5,500 bases of DNA, taken from Proteiniphilum sp. GTDB lineage: Bacteria > Bacteroidota > Bacteroidia > Bacteroidales > Dysgonomonadaceae. Below are positions 1 to 5,500 of the stretch, in pieces. The position numbers and the translations under genes were made by a program. The DNA is taken from the NCBI GenBank assembly GCA_012728465.1, contig JAAYFB010000238.1, positions 1 to 5,500 of the forward strand, in the 5' to 3' direction. Under the pieces are notes generated by a model. It searched no databases. It was not told the origin of the DNA and saw only the letters and a list, made by a program, of their open reading frames with translations. Each line of letters starts with the position of its first letter. Positions within the stretch are counted from its first letter, which is position 1.

Positions 1-105
1 AGGAACTATTTCAAATGGCATTGCTTTGAACACATCATCTATTTTTTGAGACCATGACAATGATGTGCATAATAATATTAAAAGCAAAACAGTTATTTTT
101 TTCAT
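1..105 (-). CDS. Exported protein, N-terminal fragment (DUF3256-like)
   Basis: Partial gene: only the first 35 codons are inside the window and the reading frame is still open at the left edge. It starts at the ATG at 105-103. The protein begins MKK, followed by a hydrophobic run of about 10 residues (TVLLLILLCT), then SLSWSQ, which fits a signal peptidase I signal with cleavage near SWS|Q. The Cys at residue 13 is preceded by LL rather than a small residue, so it is a poor lipobox. The first mature residues, KIDDVFKAMP, resemble the start of Bacteroidales DUF3256 proteins, which carry a VF..MPDS-like motif just after the signal peptide. That match is from memory and rests on few residues. 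The gene lies downstream of the bamD-rpoZ-DUF4293 operon on the same strand, but a terminator-like hairpin separates them. No TAnnTTTG promoter box is visible in the short gap before it, so its promoter is unclear. The function of the family is unknown. Confidence 0.65.
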   Translation of the reverse strand, partial: MKKITVLLLILLCTSLSWSQKIDDVFKAMPFEIVP

Positions 106-140
106 TTGGGGAAATAATTGATATATATACATTCTAAAAT

Positions 141-195
141 AAAAAATGATGAGCGGATGCCTCAATATATGTGTATATTAGAACTCCACTCATCA
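141..195 (-). terminator. Rho-independent-type terminator of the bamD-rpoZ-DUF4293 operon
   Basis: On the minus strand, 29 bases after the DUF4293 stop codon, positions 195-185 pair with 157-147 to make an 11-bp stem. One pair is a G-U wobble (188/154), which exists only in the minus-strand RNA; on the plus strand it is a C-A mismatch. The 27-base loop itself contains a small AATATA-TGTG-TATATT hairpin (164-179). The stem is followed directly by a U-run (plus-strand A's at 141-146) and further U-rich sequence. The wobble and the position of the U-tract both give it minus-strand polarity. It sits between the DUF4293 gene and the DUF3256-like gene. Confidence 0.65.
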
Positions 196-223
196 ATCAA
201 TAAGTTGTTTATAATTGCACTAC

Positions 224-679
224 TTAACCTCTCAATCGGTCTAGCGATCTAACTAGCACCTCATCAGCTCCAATTTTTCTTATAGCGAGATAGGTCAAAA
301 TAATTGCAATAATGGGCATAATCACCCCTACACCTATATTTCTAAACTGAATATCTGCTGCAGGGTCTATTCGATAAACTAAAAAGCCAAAGTATAGATA
401 AAATCCTATCATAACTATGATGTTAAAGATAGATACCCTAATTTGTATCATTCTAGTTTTATATAAGAATACTGTAATCAAAGCCAATAACGAACTAATA
501 GCACCAACAGCAAAAAGTCCCCACGTGGAATTAACAATATTTCCACCTTCGTTAATGCCTAATGCTTCGAATACAATTATCTCGGTTCCTGCATAAAATT
601 TTGCCAGTGGGGTCACAACTGCAATTAACATACATGCAGAGGCTAGCAAGAGAAATAGGGTTTGAATTCTTTGAATCAT
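224..679 (-). CDS. DUF4293 family inner-membrane protein
   Basis: A complete 151-residue protein of the Bacteroidota-specific DUF4293 family. It has four predicted membrane helices at about residues 7-25, 52-73, 83-103 and 115-134. A short extracytoplasmic or loop region (about 26-51) lies between the first two helices. The start MIQRIQTLFLLL and the charged C-terminal end VRSLDRLR are both typical of the family as I know it. The length is normal. No catalytic motif is apparent and the function of the family is not known. The gene starts 3 bases after the rpoZ stop codon (TAA CTA ATG on the coding strand), so translation is probably coupled and the two genes share a transcript. It is the last gene of the operon and is followed by a hairpin terminator. 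Family assignment is by recognition of sequence pattern, not by search. Confidence 0.88.
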   Translation of the reverse strand: MIQRIQTLFLLLASACMLIAVVTPLAKFYAGTEIIVFEALGINEGGNIVNSTWGLFAVGAISSLLALITVFLYKTRMIQIRVSIFNIIVMIGFYLYFGFLVYRIDPAADIQFRNIGVGVIMPIIAIILTYLAIRKIGADEVLVRSLDRLRG

Positions 680-682
680 TAG

Positions 683-1015
683 TTAGAACTGTTCTTTTTC
701 TTTTGATGGATTTCTATAATAAATACTTCCTTCATTCCACTCTTGCATTGCTATAAGAGCTGGCTTAGGCAGTTTTTCATAGAAACGTGAAATCTCTATT
801 TGTTCGTGATTTTCAAAAATCTCCTCCAAGTTATCACTATATGATGCAAACTCCTCAAGTTTATTATCCAAATCGGTTTTCATCTCCACTGAAAGCTGAT
901 TAGCTCTTTTGCTAATGATGCGTACCATTTCATATACGTTTCCAACAGGCTCTGACATTTTCATAACATCTTTAGTTTCTGTTGTAGATGGGGCATTTGT
1001 TCTTCTATAATCCAT
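683..1015 (-). CDS. rpoZ: DNA-directed RNA polymerase subunit omega (Rpb6/RpoZ family)
   Basis: A 110-residue protein matching the Bacteroidota form of the RNA polymerase omega subunit, which helps the beta-prime subunit fold and assemble. The omega core signature NVYEMVRIISKRANQL is at residues 26-41, corresponding to the N-x-F/Y-x-x-V...SKRA-x-Q-L helix of omega and eukaryotic Rpb6. The lineage-specific C-terminal half (about 55-110), with EFASYSDNLEEIFEN and a YEKLPKP segment ending YYRNPSKEKEQ, is what I know from Bacteroides relatives. No signal peptide or membrane segment is present. It lies 50 bases downstream of bamD and 3 bases upstream of the DUF4293 gene, on the same strand. No TAnnTTTG box was found in the bamD-rpoZ gap, so it is probably transcribed from the bamD promoter. 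The ATG at 1015 gives the usual MDYR start. Confidence 0.93.
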   Translation of the reverse strand: MDYRRTNAPSTTETKDVMKMSEPVGNVYEMVRIISKRANQLSVEMKTDLDNKLEEFASYSDNLEEIFENHEQIEISRFYEKLPKPALIAMQEWNEGSIYYRNPSKEKEQF

Positions 1016-1065
1016 TTTATATTGTTTATTCTTTATCGTTTGTTATTTTGCTTGTTATTATACTG

Positions 1066-1881
1066 TTATGATGGTAGCTTCTCGATGTAGCTCTGTGCCC
1101 TAGCATAATACTTTTCGGCCTCTTTGCTATGCTTTCCTTCAGGAAAACTATTTTTATAGTTAAAGTACTCATCCACTACCATTCTGAACCTTTCTGGTTG
1201 CATTTCATATGTACTATTGACAGCATACTCGTAACGAGACCTAAGTATTATCATCTGATACTCCTCATTATACTGCGAGAAAGGATAATTCTTTAATGCT
1301 TCACGTGCTGTAATCACAGCCGACTCGTAGTTGTTACCTCTATAGTTTCCCAGATTTAGATACAACTGAGCTGCCCTCAACTCTTTAAGAGCCAACTTAT
1401 CTTGCAACTCAAACATAAATCCTTTTGCCTGTTCGGCACGCTCTGTTTGAGGATACTCCTCCATGTATCGTTGAAATTCGGATATAGCCTTATATGTTTT
1501 TGATTGATCTAGCCTCTCGTCAGGCGAGTCAAGATACATACCATATGCAGCATAAAATAATGAAGACTCTGCATATTCGCCCTTAGGATACATATTGTAG
1601 TAAGTAGTAAATATTTCGGTAGCCGAAAGATAATCTTTTGAGTTATAGTAACTTTGTCCTAGCAAATAAAGAGATTCCTCTGCCTTATCTGTACCTTTAA
1701 AGTAGGATATCAACTCCTCCAATAAAGTGATTGATCGGCTATACTTTTTCTCCTCAAAATATTTTTGAGCGTAAGTGTATTTCACATCTCTATCATTACT
1801 TTTCAATATCTTGTTGTACTCGCCACACGACGTCAAAAGTATTGTTATTACTAATAATAAGCTTAAGGGTTTTATTCTCAT
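1066..1881 (-). CDS. bamD: Outer membrane protein assembly factor BamD (TPR lipoprotein)
   Basis: A 271-residue lipoprotein of the BamD family, part of the BAM complex that inserts beta-barrel proteins into the outer membrane. The N-terminus has a short basic start, a hydrophobic stretch (residues 6-16) and a lipobox L16-T17-S18-C19, with Gly at +2. There is no acidic surface-export signal immediately after the Cys, which fits a periplasm-facing lipid anchor. The rest is mostly TPR-like helical pairs at about residues 33-66, 67-100, 104-148, 165-200 and 230-265, with the typical Y..A..YF..KKY..A...LE pattern. The length is close to other BamD proteins. It is the first gene of an operon with rpoZ and the DUF4293 gene. 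A TAnnTTTG box about 25 bases upstream probably drives the unit. The start is fixed by the signal peptide. Confidence 0.93.
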   Translation of the reverse strand: MRIKPLSLLLVITILLTSCGEYNKILKSNDRDVKYTYAQKYFEEKKYSRSITLLEELISYFKGTDKAEESLYLLGQSYYNSKDYLSATEIFTTYYNMYPKGEYAESSLFYAAYGMYLDSPDERLDQSKTYKAISEFQRYMEEYPQTERAEQAKGFMFELQDKLALKELRAAQLYLNLGNYRGNNYESAVITAREALKNYPFSQYNEEYQMIILRSRYEYAVNSTYEMQPERFRMVVDEYFNYKNSFPEGKHSKEAEKYYARAQSYIEKLPS

Positions 1882-1899
1882 CTTCTATAAATCGATTTT

Positions 1900-1911
1900 A
1901 GTTTGCAAACT
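1900..1911. promoter_or_regulatory. Perfect palindrome AGTTTGCAAACT over the bamD promoter
   Basis: A 12-bp perfect inverted repeat with no spacer. It covers most of the -7 box and reaches the predicted transcription start of bamD, the position of a repressor operator. The regulator is unknown. A palindrome of this size can occur by chance once or twice in a window this long, so the location is the main support. Confidence 0.3.
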
Positions 1912-1934
1912 TACTGAAAAAATACCACTTTCAG
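1906..1934 (-). promoter_or_regulatory. Candidate promoter of the bamD operon
   Basis: On the minus strand, TAAGTTTG (1913-1906) is an exact match to the Bacteroidetes -7 consensus TAnnTTTG. Upstream, CTG at 1934-1932 is a partial match to the -33 TTG, with 18 bases between. The inferred transcription start near 1900 gives a leader of about 19 bases to the bamD ATG. The -7 box overlaps a 12-bp perfect palindrome at 1900-1911. Consensus is established knowledge; use of this site is inference. Confidence 0.55.
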
Positions 1935-1961
1935 TATTGTCACGACTGTTTTTATTCAATT

Positions 1962-3479
1962 TTAGTACTTTTCATTCAGAAAGCTCGAAATATCATCAAC
2001 ATAATTTCGATTATTTGACAATTTGGGAACTTTATTTTGCCCCCCTATCTTCTTTCTATGCTCCATCCATTTGTAAAAATCGCCTGGTTTCAACACTCTG
2101 ACAATGGGCATGCCAAGCGACAAATTATATGATCGCTTAGCTTCATAATCCGAGTTGAGGCTCTTAAGGCTTTCATCTAATATTGCAGTGAAAGACTCTA
2201 TGCTATTTGGTTCTTTTTCAAACTCAATATACCACTCGTGTGCTCCAGAAGAATCATTGCCAAAATAAACAGGTGCAACAGTATATTCTAATATCTTAGA
2301 GTTTGTTATGGAGCAAGCTCTCTCTATTGCACGATCTGTATTGTCCACAATCAACTCCTCTCCAAAAGCATTAATAAATTGTTTTGTGCGACCCGTTATT
2401 CTAAACAAATATGGATTAGTGGATGTAAACTCGATAGTATCACCTATCTCATACCTCCACAAACCACCACTTGTAGTAATAACCATTGCGTACTGCTTAC
2501 CAACTTCTACTTCCGACAAAACTACTGTTTTAGGATTATTCTCTTTCCATTCGCTATCGGGGATAAACTCATAAAATATTTCATTGTTCAACATCAATAG
2601 CATATCTTTAGACTTTTCAGAAAACTGAACTCCAAAAAATCCCTCAGAAGCATTGTAAGTCTCCCAGTATCTCATATTTCCTGTTGGAATTATTTCTTCA
2701 TACTGCTCGTGATAGGGTGAAAAGCTTACTCCTCCATGAAAAAAGACCTCTATATTTTTCCATAACTCAGGTATAGAATGACCCGTATCACTCACAATCT
2801 TTTTTAGAAGTACCAGCATCCAAGATGGAACACCCAACAAGGCTCGAACATCTTCCTTTCGAGCATATAGAGACAGTTGCTCTAACTTTTTCTCCCAGTC
2901 GGGAATCATAGCCAATGCTTCGGGAGTACGTGCCAACTTTACCAAGAAGGGAAGATTTTTCATAAGTACAGCCGAGATATCACCTGTAAAAATACCATCA
3001 CCAATGTTATTCACCTGTTGACTTCCACCTATCACAAGTGTTTTACCAAAAACAAACGACGAGTCAGGATATTGATTAGTGTACAAACCAAGCATTTGGC
3101 GACCACAACGGTAATGACAATTCACTAACGACTCTCTAGTTACGGGTATATATTTGCTCTTATCATTTGTTGTACCGCTCGACATTGCAAACCACCTGAT
3201 AGGTGTGTCCCACAACACATTGCTTTTCTTGTCAATAATTATTTTATCAAGGTAGGGCCTCAAATCTTCGTACCTAAATACTGGAACTCTTTTTTGAAAC
3301 TCTGGAATACCATCAATTTTGTCAAAGTTATATTCTGACCCTATAAGTGTATTTCTGCCATGCTCCAACAAGTAGCTCAGGTTCTCCTCTTGCACCGAAG
3401 ATGATCTGTCGATAAAATCCTCAACTGACCTGTAGTATTTATTAAAAATTGCTTTTGATATTTTTTTAATCACTGTCAT
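1962..3479 (-). CDS. GH3 family adenylate-forming acyl-amido synthetase-like protein
   Basis: A complete 505-residue member of the GH3 family (named after the plant auxin-responsive GH3 enzymes). Characterised plant members activate a carboxylic acid with ATP and join it to an amino acid. The adenylation motifs are all recognisable: the P-loop-like SSGTT at 100-104 followed by KYIPVT, the YNASEG motif at 275-280, and GLWRYEIGD at 339-347. The hinge-like segment GRTKQFINAFGEEL is at 363-376, and the family's C-terminal NKVPKL is at 482-487. No signal peptide or membrane helix is seen, so it should act in the cytoplasm. The length is usual for bacterial GH3 proteins. It is flanked by gaps of 80 and 123 bases, has its own TAnnTTTG element, and is probably a single-gene unit on the same strand as its neighbours. 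Its substrate in Bacteroidota is not known, and similarity to the plant enzymes does not imply auxin or jasmonate chemistry. Confidence 0.9.
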   Translation of the reverse strand: MTVIKKISKAIFNKYYRSVEDFIDRSSSVQEENLSYLLEHGRNTLIGSEYNFDKIDGIPEFQKRVPVFRYEDLRPYLDKIIIDKKSNVLWDTPIRWFAMSSGTTNDKSKYIPVTRESLVNCHYRCGRQMLGLYTNQYPDSSFVFGKTLVIGGSQQVNNIGDGIFTGDISAVLMKNLPFLVKLARTPEALAMIPDWEKKLEQLSLYARKEDVRALLGVPSWMLVLLKKIVSDTGHSIPELWKNIEVFFHGGVSFSPYHEQYEEIIPTGNMRYWETYNASEGFFGVQFSEKSKDMLLMLNNEIFYEFIPDSEWKENNPKTVVLSEVEVGKQYAMVITTSGGLWRYEIGDTIEFTSTNPYLFRITGRTKQFINAFGEELIVDNTDRAIERACSITNSKILEYTVAPVYFGNDSSGAHEWYIEFEKEPNSIESFTAILDESLKSLNSDYEAKRSYNLSLGMPIVRVLKPGDFYKWMEHRKKIGGQNKVPKLSNNRNYVDDISSFLNEKY

Positions 3480-3508
3480 GTAGTTTCAAAATTGTTGTTT
3501 TGAGGCTG

Positions 3509-3538
3509 CAAAAATAAATATGTTATTGATAAGCTAAA
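3509..3538 (-). promoter_or_regulatory. Candidate promoter of the GH3 gene
   Basis: On the minus strand, TATTTTTG (3516-3509) matches TAnnTTTG exactly. About 18 bases further upstream, TTTAG (3538-3534) is an imperfect -33 element. The inferred start near 3502 leaves a leader of about 22 bases before the ATG at 3479, similar to bamD. The rest of the 3480-3602 gap is AT-rich, with no strong terminator for the upstream regulator gene. Confidence 0.45.
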
Positions 3539-3602
3539 TACATATGTCTAAAGATTATGAATGTATTTCGTATCTTTATAGATATTTTACAGATAAAAGG
3601 AC

Positions 3603-4304
3603 TTAACCTATCTTGCTAATCTTCATCAAAGCATCTTCATCAATTATTTTAATCTTTCGCCCATCTAAGGATATCACGCCTTCATTTACAAAAGAAGCAA
3701 GAGTGCGAATAGCATTTGCTGTGGTCATATTTGAAAGATTTGCAAGATCCTCTCTAGTGAGATAAATATCTATTGTGGCCCCATCTTCTTCTAAGCCATA
3801 ACTCTCTCTCAAAAAAATCAACGACTCTGCCAATCTTCCTCTCACATGCTTCTGTGTTAGGTTCACAATTCGTTGATCGGCAATTCCTAAATCAAATGAA
3901 AGCATATTAATGAAGAAAAAGGCTAATTGGTTGTTTGCCCTCAATATTTTTTCAATTAACCTCATCGAGATAAAACATATTGTAGATGCTTCGAAAGCAG
4001 CCGAAGCCGTCACATAGTTTTCTTTTGCAAAGTAGGCTCGATATCCAAAGTATTGTATTGGTTTTATCATTCTGATAATTTGGCTCCTACCCCCAACTCC
4101 ATCCTTATAAATCTTTACCTTTCCTTTCAACAAACACATCAAGTCTTTTGGTTTATCTCCCTCAAGATAAATAGTTTCATTCTTTCGGAAGCTAACAATC
4201 CTTGCATCACTTTTAATAAGCTCGCGCTCTTCCTCAGACAAAAAACGCCAGATATCCGTCATTGAGAACGATAGATCTATTCTTTCTTTTATATTTCTAC
4301 TCAT
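3603..4304 (-). CDS. Crp/Fnr family transcriptional regulator
   Basis: A 233-residue DNA-binding regulator of the Crp/Fnr type, using the ATG at 4304. The cyclic-nucleotide-binding-like beta-roll covers about residues 39-113, followed by a long dimer helix (about 114-165) and a winged helix-turn-helix at about 178-226. In the latter, TREDLANLSNMTTANAIRTL is the HTH region and the wing is DGRKIKI. The phosphate-binding cassette reads FGYRAYFAKENYVTASA: the Glu and Arg that bind cAMP in Crp are replaced, so cAMP binding is doubtful. There is no N-terminal cysteine cluster, so it is not an FeS-type Fnr. The frame is open upstream to an ATG at 4379, which would add 25 residues with no family resemblance; two promoter-like boxes lie inside that extension, so 4304 is preferred. 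A later ATG at 4262 is also possible. The gene is divergent from the DUF5686 gene. Its target genes are unknown. Confidence 0.88.
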   Translation of the reverse strand: MSRNIKERIDLSFSMTDIWRFLSEEERELIKSDARIVSFRKNETIYLEGDKPKDLMCLLKGKVKIYKDGVGGRSQIIRMIKPIQYFGYRAYFAKENYVTASAAFEASTICFISMRLIEKILRANNQLAFFFINMLSFDLGIADQRIVNLTQKHVRGRLAESLIFLRESYGLEEDGATIDIYLTREDLANLSNMTTANAIRTLASFVNEGVISLDGRKIKIIDEDALMKISKIG

Positions 4305-4313
4305 TGGATGTTG

Positions 4314-4341
4314 CAAAACTATGTTATAAAACACAAATTTA
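4314..4341 (-). promoter_or_regulatory. Candidate promoter boxes of the Crp/Fnr-type gene
   Basis: Two exact TAnnTTTG matches lie on the minus strand: TAAATTTG (4341-4334) and TAGTTTTG (4321-4314). The first would start transcription near 4327 and give a leader of about 23 bases to the ATG at 4304, much like the neighbouring genes. The second would leave only a few bases. Neither has a clear TTG at the -33 spacing. Both lie downstream of the alternative ATG at 4379. Confidence 0.4.
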
Positions 4342-4553
4342 GGATTTAAATTGGACTTATGTACTATATACAGATACATAAATCACAATTTATCTAATAA
4401 AAAACCCAATAAAAAAGAATTTATAACATTTATTACACTTAAAACATACTGTTTGCCGTAATATCCATTGTAATTATGTATATTCAGCGTTGCAATATTA
4501 CACGTAACAAACAAATATAGGATTTTAAAACACTAATTTCATGAAAAATTAAT

Positions 4554-4561
4554 TAGATTTG
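4554..4561 (+). promoter_or_regulatory. Candidate -7 box of the DUF5686 gene
   Basis: TAGATTTG is an exact TAnnTTTG match 10 bases before the ATG at 4572. No TTG is visible at the expected -33 distance. If used, the transcript would begin only about 4-6 bases before the start codon, so the mRNA would be nearly leaderless. No other plus-strand match was found in the 267-base divergent gap (4305-4571), which otherwise holds AT-rich sequence and no gene I can support. Confidence 0.35.
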
Positions 4562-4571
4562 TATTCACAAA

Positions 4572-5500
4572 ATGAAGATAAGAATAGTCATATTATTTCT
4601 GTCGCTTTTTATATCATGTAATCTCTTCAGTCAACCAATTCTACCACTGGACACCATTCTGAAGAGGTCGATGAGTGCAGCCGAAAAATACAACGGTCTT
4701 GTAGAGAACTACAAAGCTGAAGTATATATGCGCACCTATGTGGAAACCATAAAAAAGAATTTTTTATATAAATACACTTATCTCGTACCTAGTTTAGTGC
4801 TTCATGATCCAAAATCGGACGAAGCCGTTATCGAAACAATAAGCACACTGCGGTATGAATATCCTAATAACTATATTCAGGATATAAAAAATGTAACAGG
4901 AACGTTGACTAACAAAAAAGACATTGATTTAATACCCTTCAATCTATTAAACATAAACGTGTATGGTGAAACCACAAATGCCGAAACCTTCTTTATGCCA
5001 GTTAGGCTATCTACAAAAAAATTCTACAATTACAATTTATTAAAAACCACAACCGAAGACAACAAAACATTCTACACAATTGAGTTCATGCCCATTTATG
5101 AAAATCAAAAATTGCTGAAAGGTAATTTTGTTATTGAAGCTGGCTCATGGCGAATTGTTCACTTCAGTGCAGCAGGCGTGGAGTCATTTAGCGACTTTTC
5201 GTTTGACATTACAATGGGTGACACATGGATTTCCAATTTCCTGCCTGAGGAATTTGTTATTTTTCACAGCGTTTCGTATCTAGGCAATATAGTAGCAAGC
5301 CGACACATAGCAAAAATAGACTACGAGGAGGTAAACCTTAGAAAGAATAACGAAAAAAAAGATGAACTAAACCTAAGCGGTCTATTTAAAGTGAAACTCG
5401 ATTCGATACCAATTAATAATGACTATTTATTTTGGAGAGAAAACAGAAAAATACCTCTACAAGCTAAAGAATTAGATGTAATAGCTAACTATAATAAAGA
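4572..5500 (+). CDS. DUF5686 family protein, N-terminal part
   Basis: Partial gene: 309 codons are read without a stop from the ATG at 4572 to the window end. The N-terminus, MKIRIVILFLSLFISCNLFSQ, minus its last residue, is a Sec signal peptide with likely cleavage near LFS|Q. The Cys at 16 has Phe at -3, so a lipoprotein is less likely. The mature part matches the Bacteroidota DUF5686 family: YKAEVYMRTYVET at about 47-59, then KNFLYKYTYLVP and a long conserved block with PNNYIQD, VTGTLTNKKDIDLIPFN and NINVYGET. FFMPVRLST and MPIYENQKLLKGNFVIE follow, then a SYLGN...ASRHIA segment. Many relatives carry an N-terminal carboxypeptidase-regulatory-like (CarboxypepD_reg) domain; here the DUF5686 region starts almost directly after the signal. 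Members are thought to be envelope proteins with a C-terminal barrel-like part, which would lie beyond the window. Biochemical role is unknown. It is divergent from the Crp/Fnr-type regulator. Confidence 0.85.
   Translation, partial: MKIRIVILFLSLFISCNLFSQPILPLDTILKRSMSAAEKYNGLVENYKAEVYMRTYVETIKKNFLYKYTYLVPSLVLHDPKSDEAVIETISTLRYEYPNNYIQDIKNVTGTLTNKKDIDLIPFNLLNINVYGETTNAETFFMPVRLSTKKFYNYNLLKTTTEDNKTFYTIEFMPIYENQKLLKGNFVIEAGSWRIVHFSAAGVESFSDFSFDITMGDTWISNFLPEEFVIFHSVSYLGNIVASRHIAKIDYEEVNLRKNNEKKDELNLSGLFKVKLDSIPINNDYLFWRENRKIPLQAKELDVIANYNK

Noticed and set aside
562..756. Plus-strand open frame of 64 codons
   Set aside because: It lies antisense to DUF4293 and rpoZ, both strongly supported, and looks like a shadow frame.
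1917..1938. Possible terminator after GH3 (minus strand)
   Set aside because: The stem is only 5 bp and AT-rich, and its U-run partly overlaps the stem. It also overlaps the bamD promoter region, so it is too weak to call.
1775..2101. Plus-strand open frame of 108 codons across the bamD-GH3 gap
   Set aside because: It overlaps the well-supported 5' end of bamD and 3' end of GH3 on the other strand, and its protein has no recognisable family features.
2308..2600. Two overlapping plus-strand open frames of 88 and 73 codons inside the GH3 gene
   Set aside because: They are antisense to the conserved C-terminal half of GH3 and show no independent signal.
3568..3590. Small TATCT/AGATA hairpin after the Crp/Fnr-type gene
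   Set aside because: The stem has 5 AT-rich pairs and no U-run follows on the minus strand, so it is not a convincing terminator.
3544..3606. Short plus-strand open frame of 20 codons in the GH3-regulator gap
   Set aside because: It is very short, has no promoter or ribosome site support, and would end inside the regulator's stop codon region.
4053..4265. Plus-strand open frame of 70 codons inside the Crp/Fnr-type gene
   Set aside because: It is antisense to the nucleotide-binding-like domain and has no family resemblance.
4458..4501. Inverted repeat GTAATAT ... ATATTAC in the divergent gap
   Set aside because: Seven AT-rich pairs about 30 bases apart are expected by chance in such sequence, and the layout does not match a Crp/Fnr site.
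4498..4507. TTAC-AC-GTAA as a possible Crp/Fnr-type operator
   Set aside because: The half-sites are only 4 bases with a 2-base spacer, unlike the TGTGA-N6-TCACA or TTGAT-N4-ATCAA layouts, and no second copy is seen.
4512..4519. Further minus-strand TAnnTTTG match (TATATTTG) in the divergent gap
   Set aside because: It lies about 200 bases before the regulator start and has no -33 element, and closer boxes exist, so it is not called as a promoter.

Overview
The window looks chromosomal and comes from an AT-rich member of the Bacteroidota, most likely Bacteroidales. Four things point there: the omega-like RpoZ with the C-terminal sequence typical of that group, the two lineage-restricted families DUF4293 and DUF5686, a TPR-rich BamD, and promoter elements of the form TAnnTTTG (the Bacteroidetes sigma -7 box) in front of the genes, with no clear Shine-Dalgarno sequences. 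No mobile element, CRISPR array, rRNA or tRNA gene is visible. This is ordinary core-genome sequence.

Layout from left to right. Positions 1-105 (minus) hold the first 35 codons of an exported protein that resembles DUF3256; it runs off the left edge. Positions 141-195 hold a hairpin followed by a U-tract on the minus strand, which ends the next transcription unit. That unit is read right to left: bamD (1066-1881), rpoZ (683-1015) and a DUF4293 membrane protein (224-679). A TAnnTTTG promoter lies just upstream of bamD, so the three genes look like one operon with a visible start and end. Next, also on the minus strand, is a GH3-family adenylate-forming enzyme (1962-3479) with its own promoter-like element, then a Crp/Fnr-type regulator (3603-4304, possibly extending to 4379). 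From 4305 to 4571 is a divergent intergenic region. On the plus strand, a DUF5686-family outer-membrane-associated protein starts at 4572 and runs off the right edge; it is open to the end of the window.

How the genes fit together. The operon joins an outer-membrane assembly lipoprotein (BamD), the small RNA polymerase subunit omega and a small four-helix inner-membrane protein, a mixture of envelope biogenesis and core transcription. The Crp/Fnr-like regulator is divergent from the DUF5686 gene, so it may control itself or that neighbour, but no convincing operator was found. The GH3 protein is complete with all expected motifs, but its substrate cannot be told from sequence.

I did not find a convincing new system here. 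The items most worth a second look are the recurring TAnnTTTG elements, the perfect palindrome over the bamD promoter, the start site of the regulator and its degenerate nucleotide pocket, and the unknown role of the bacterial GH3 enzyme.
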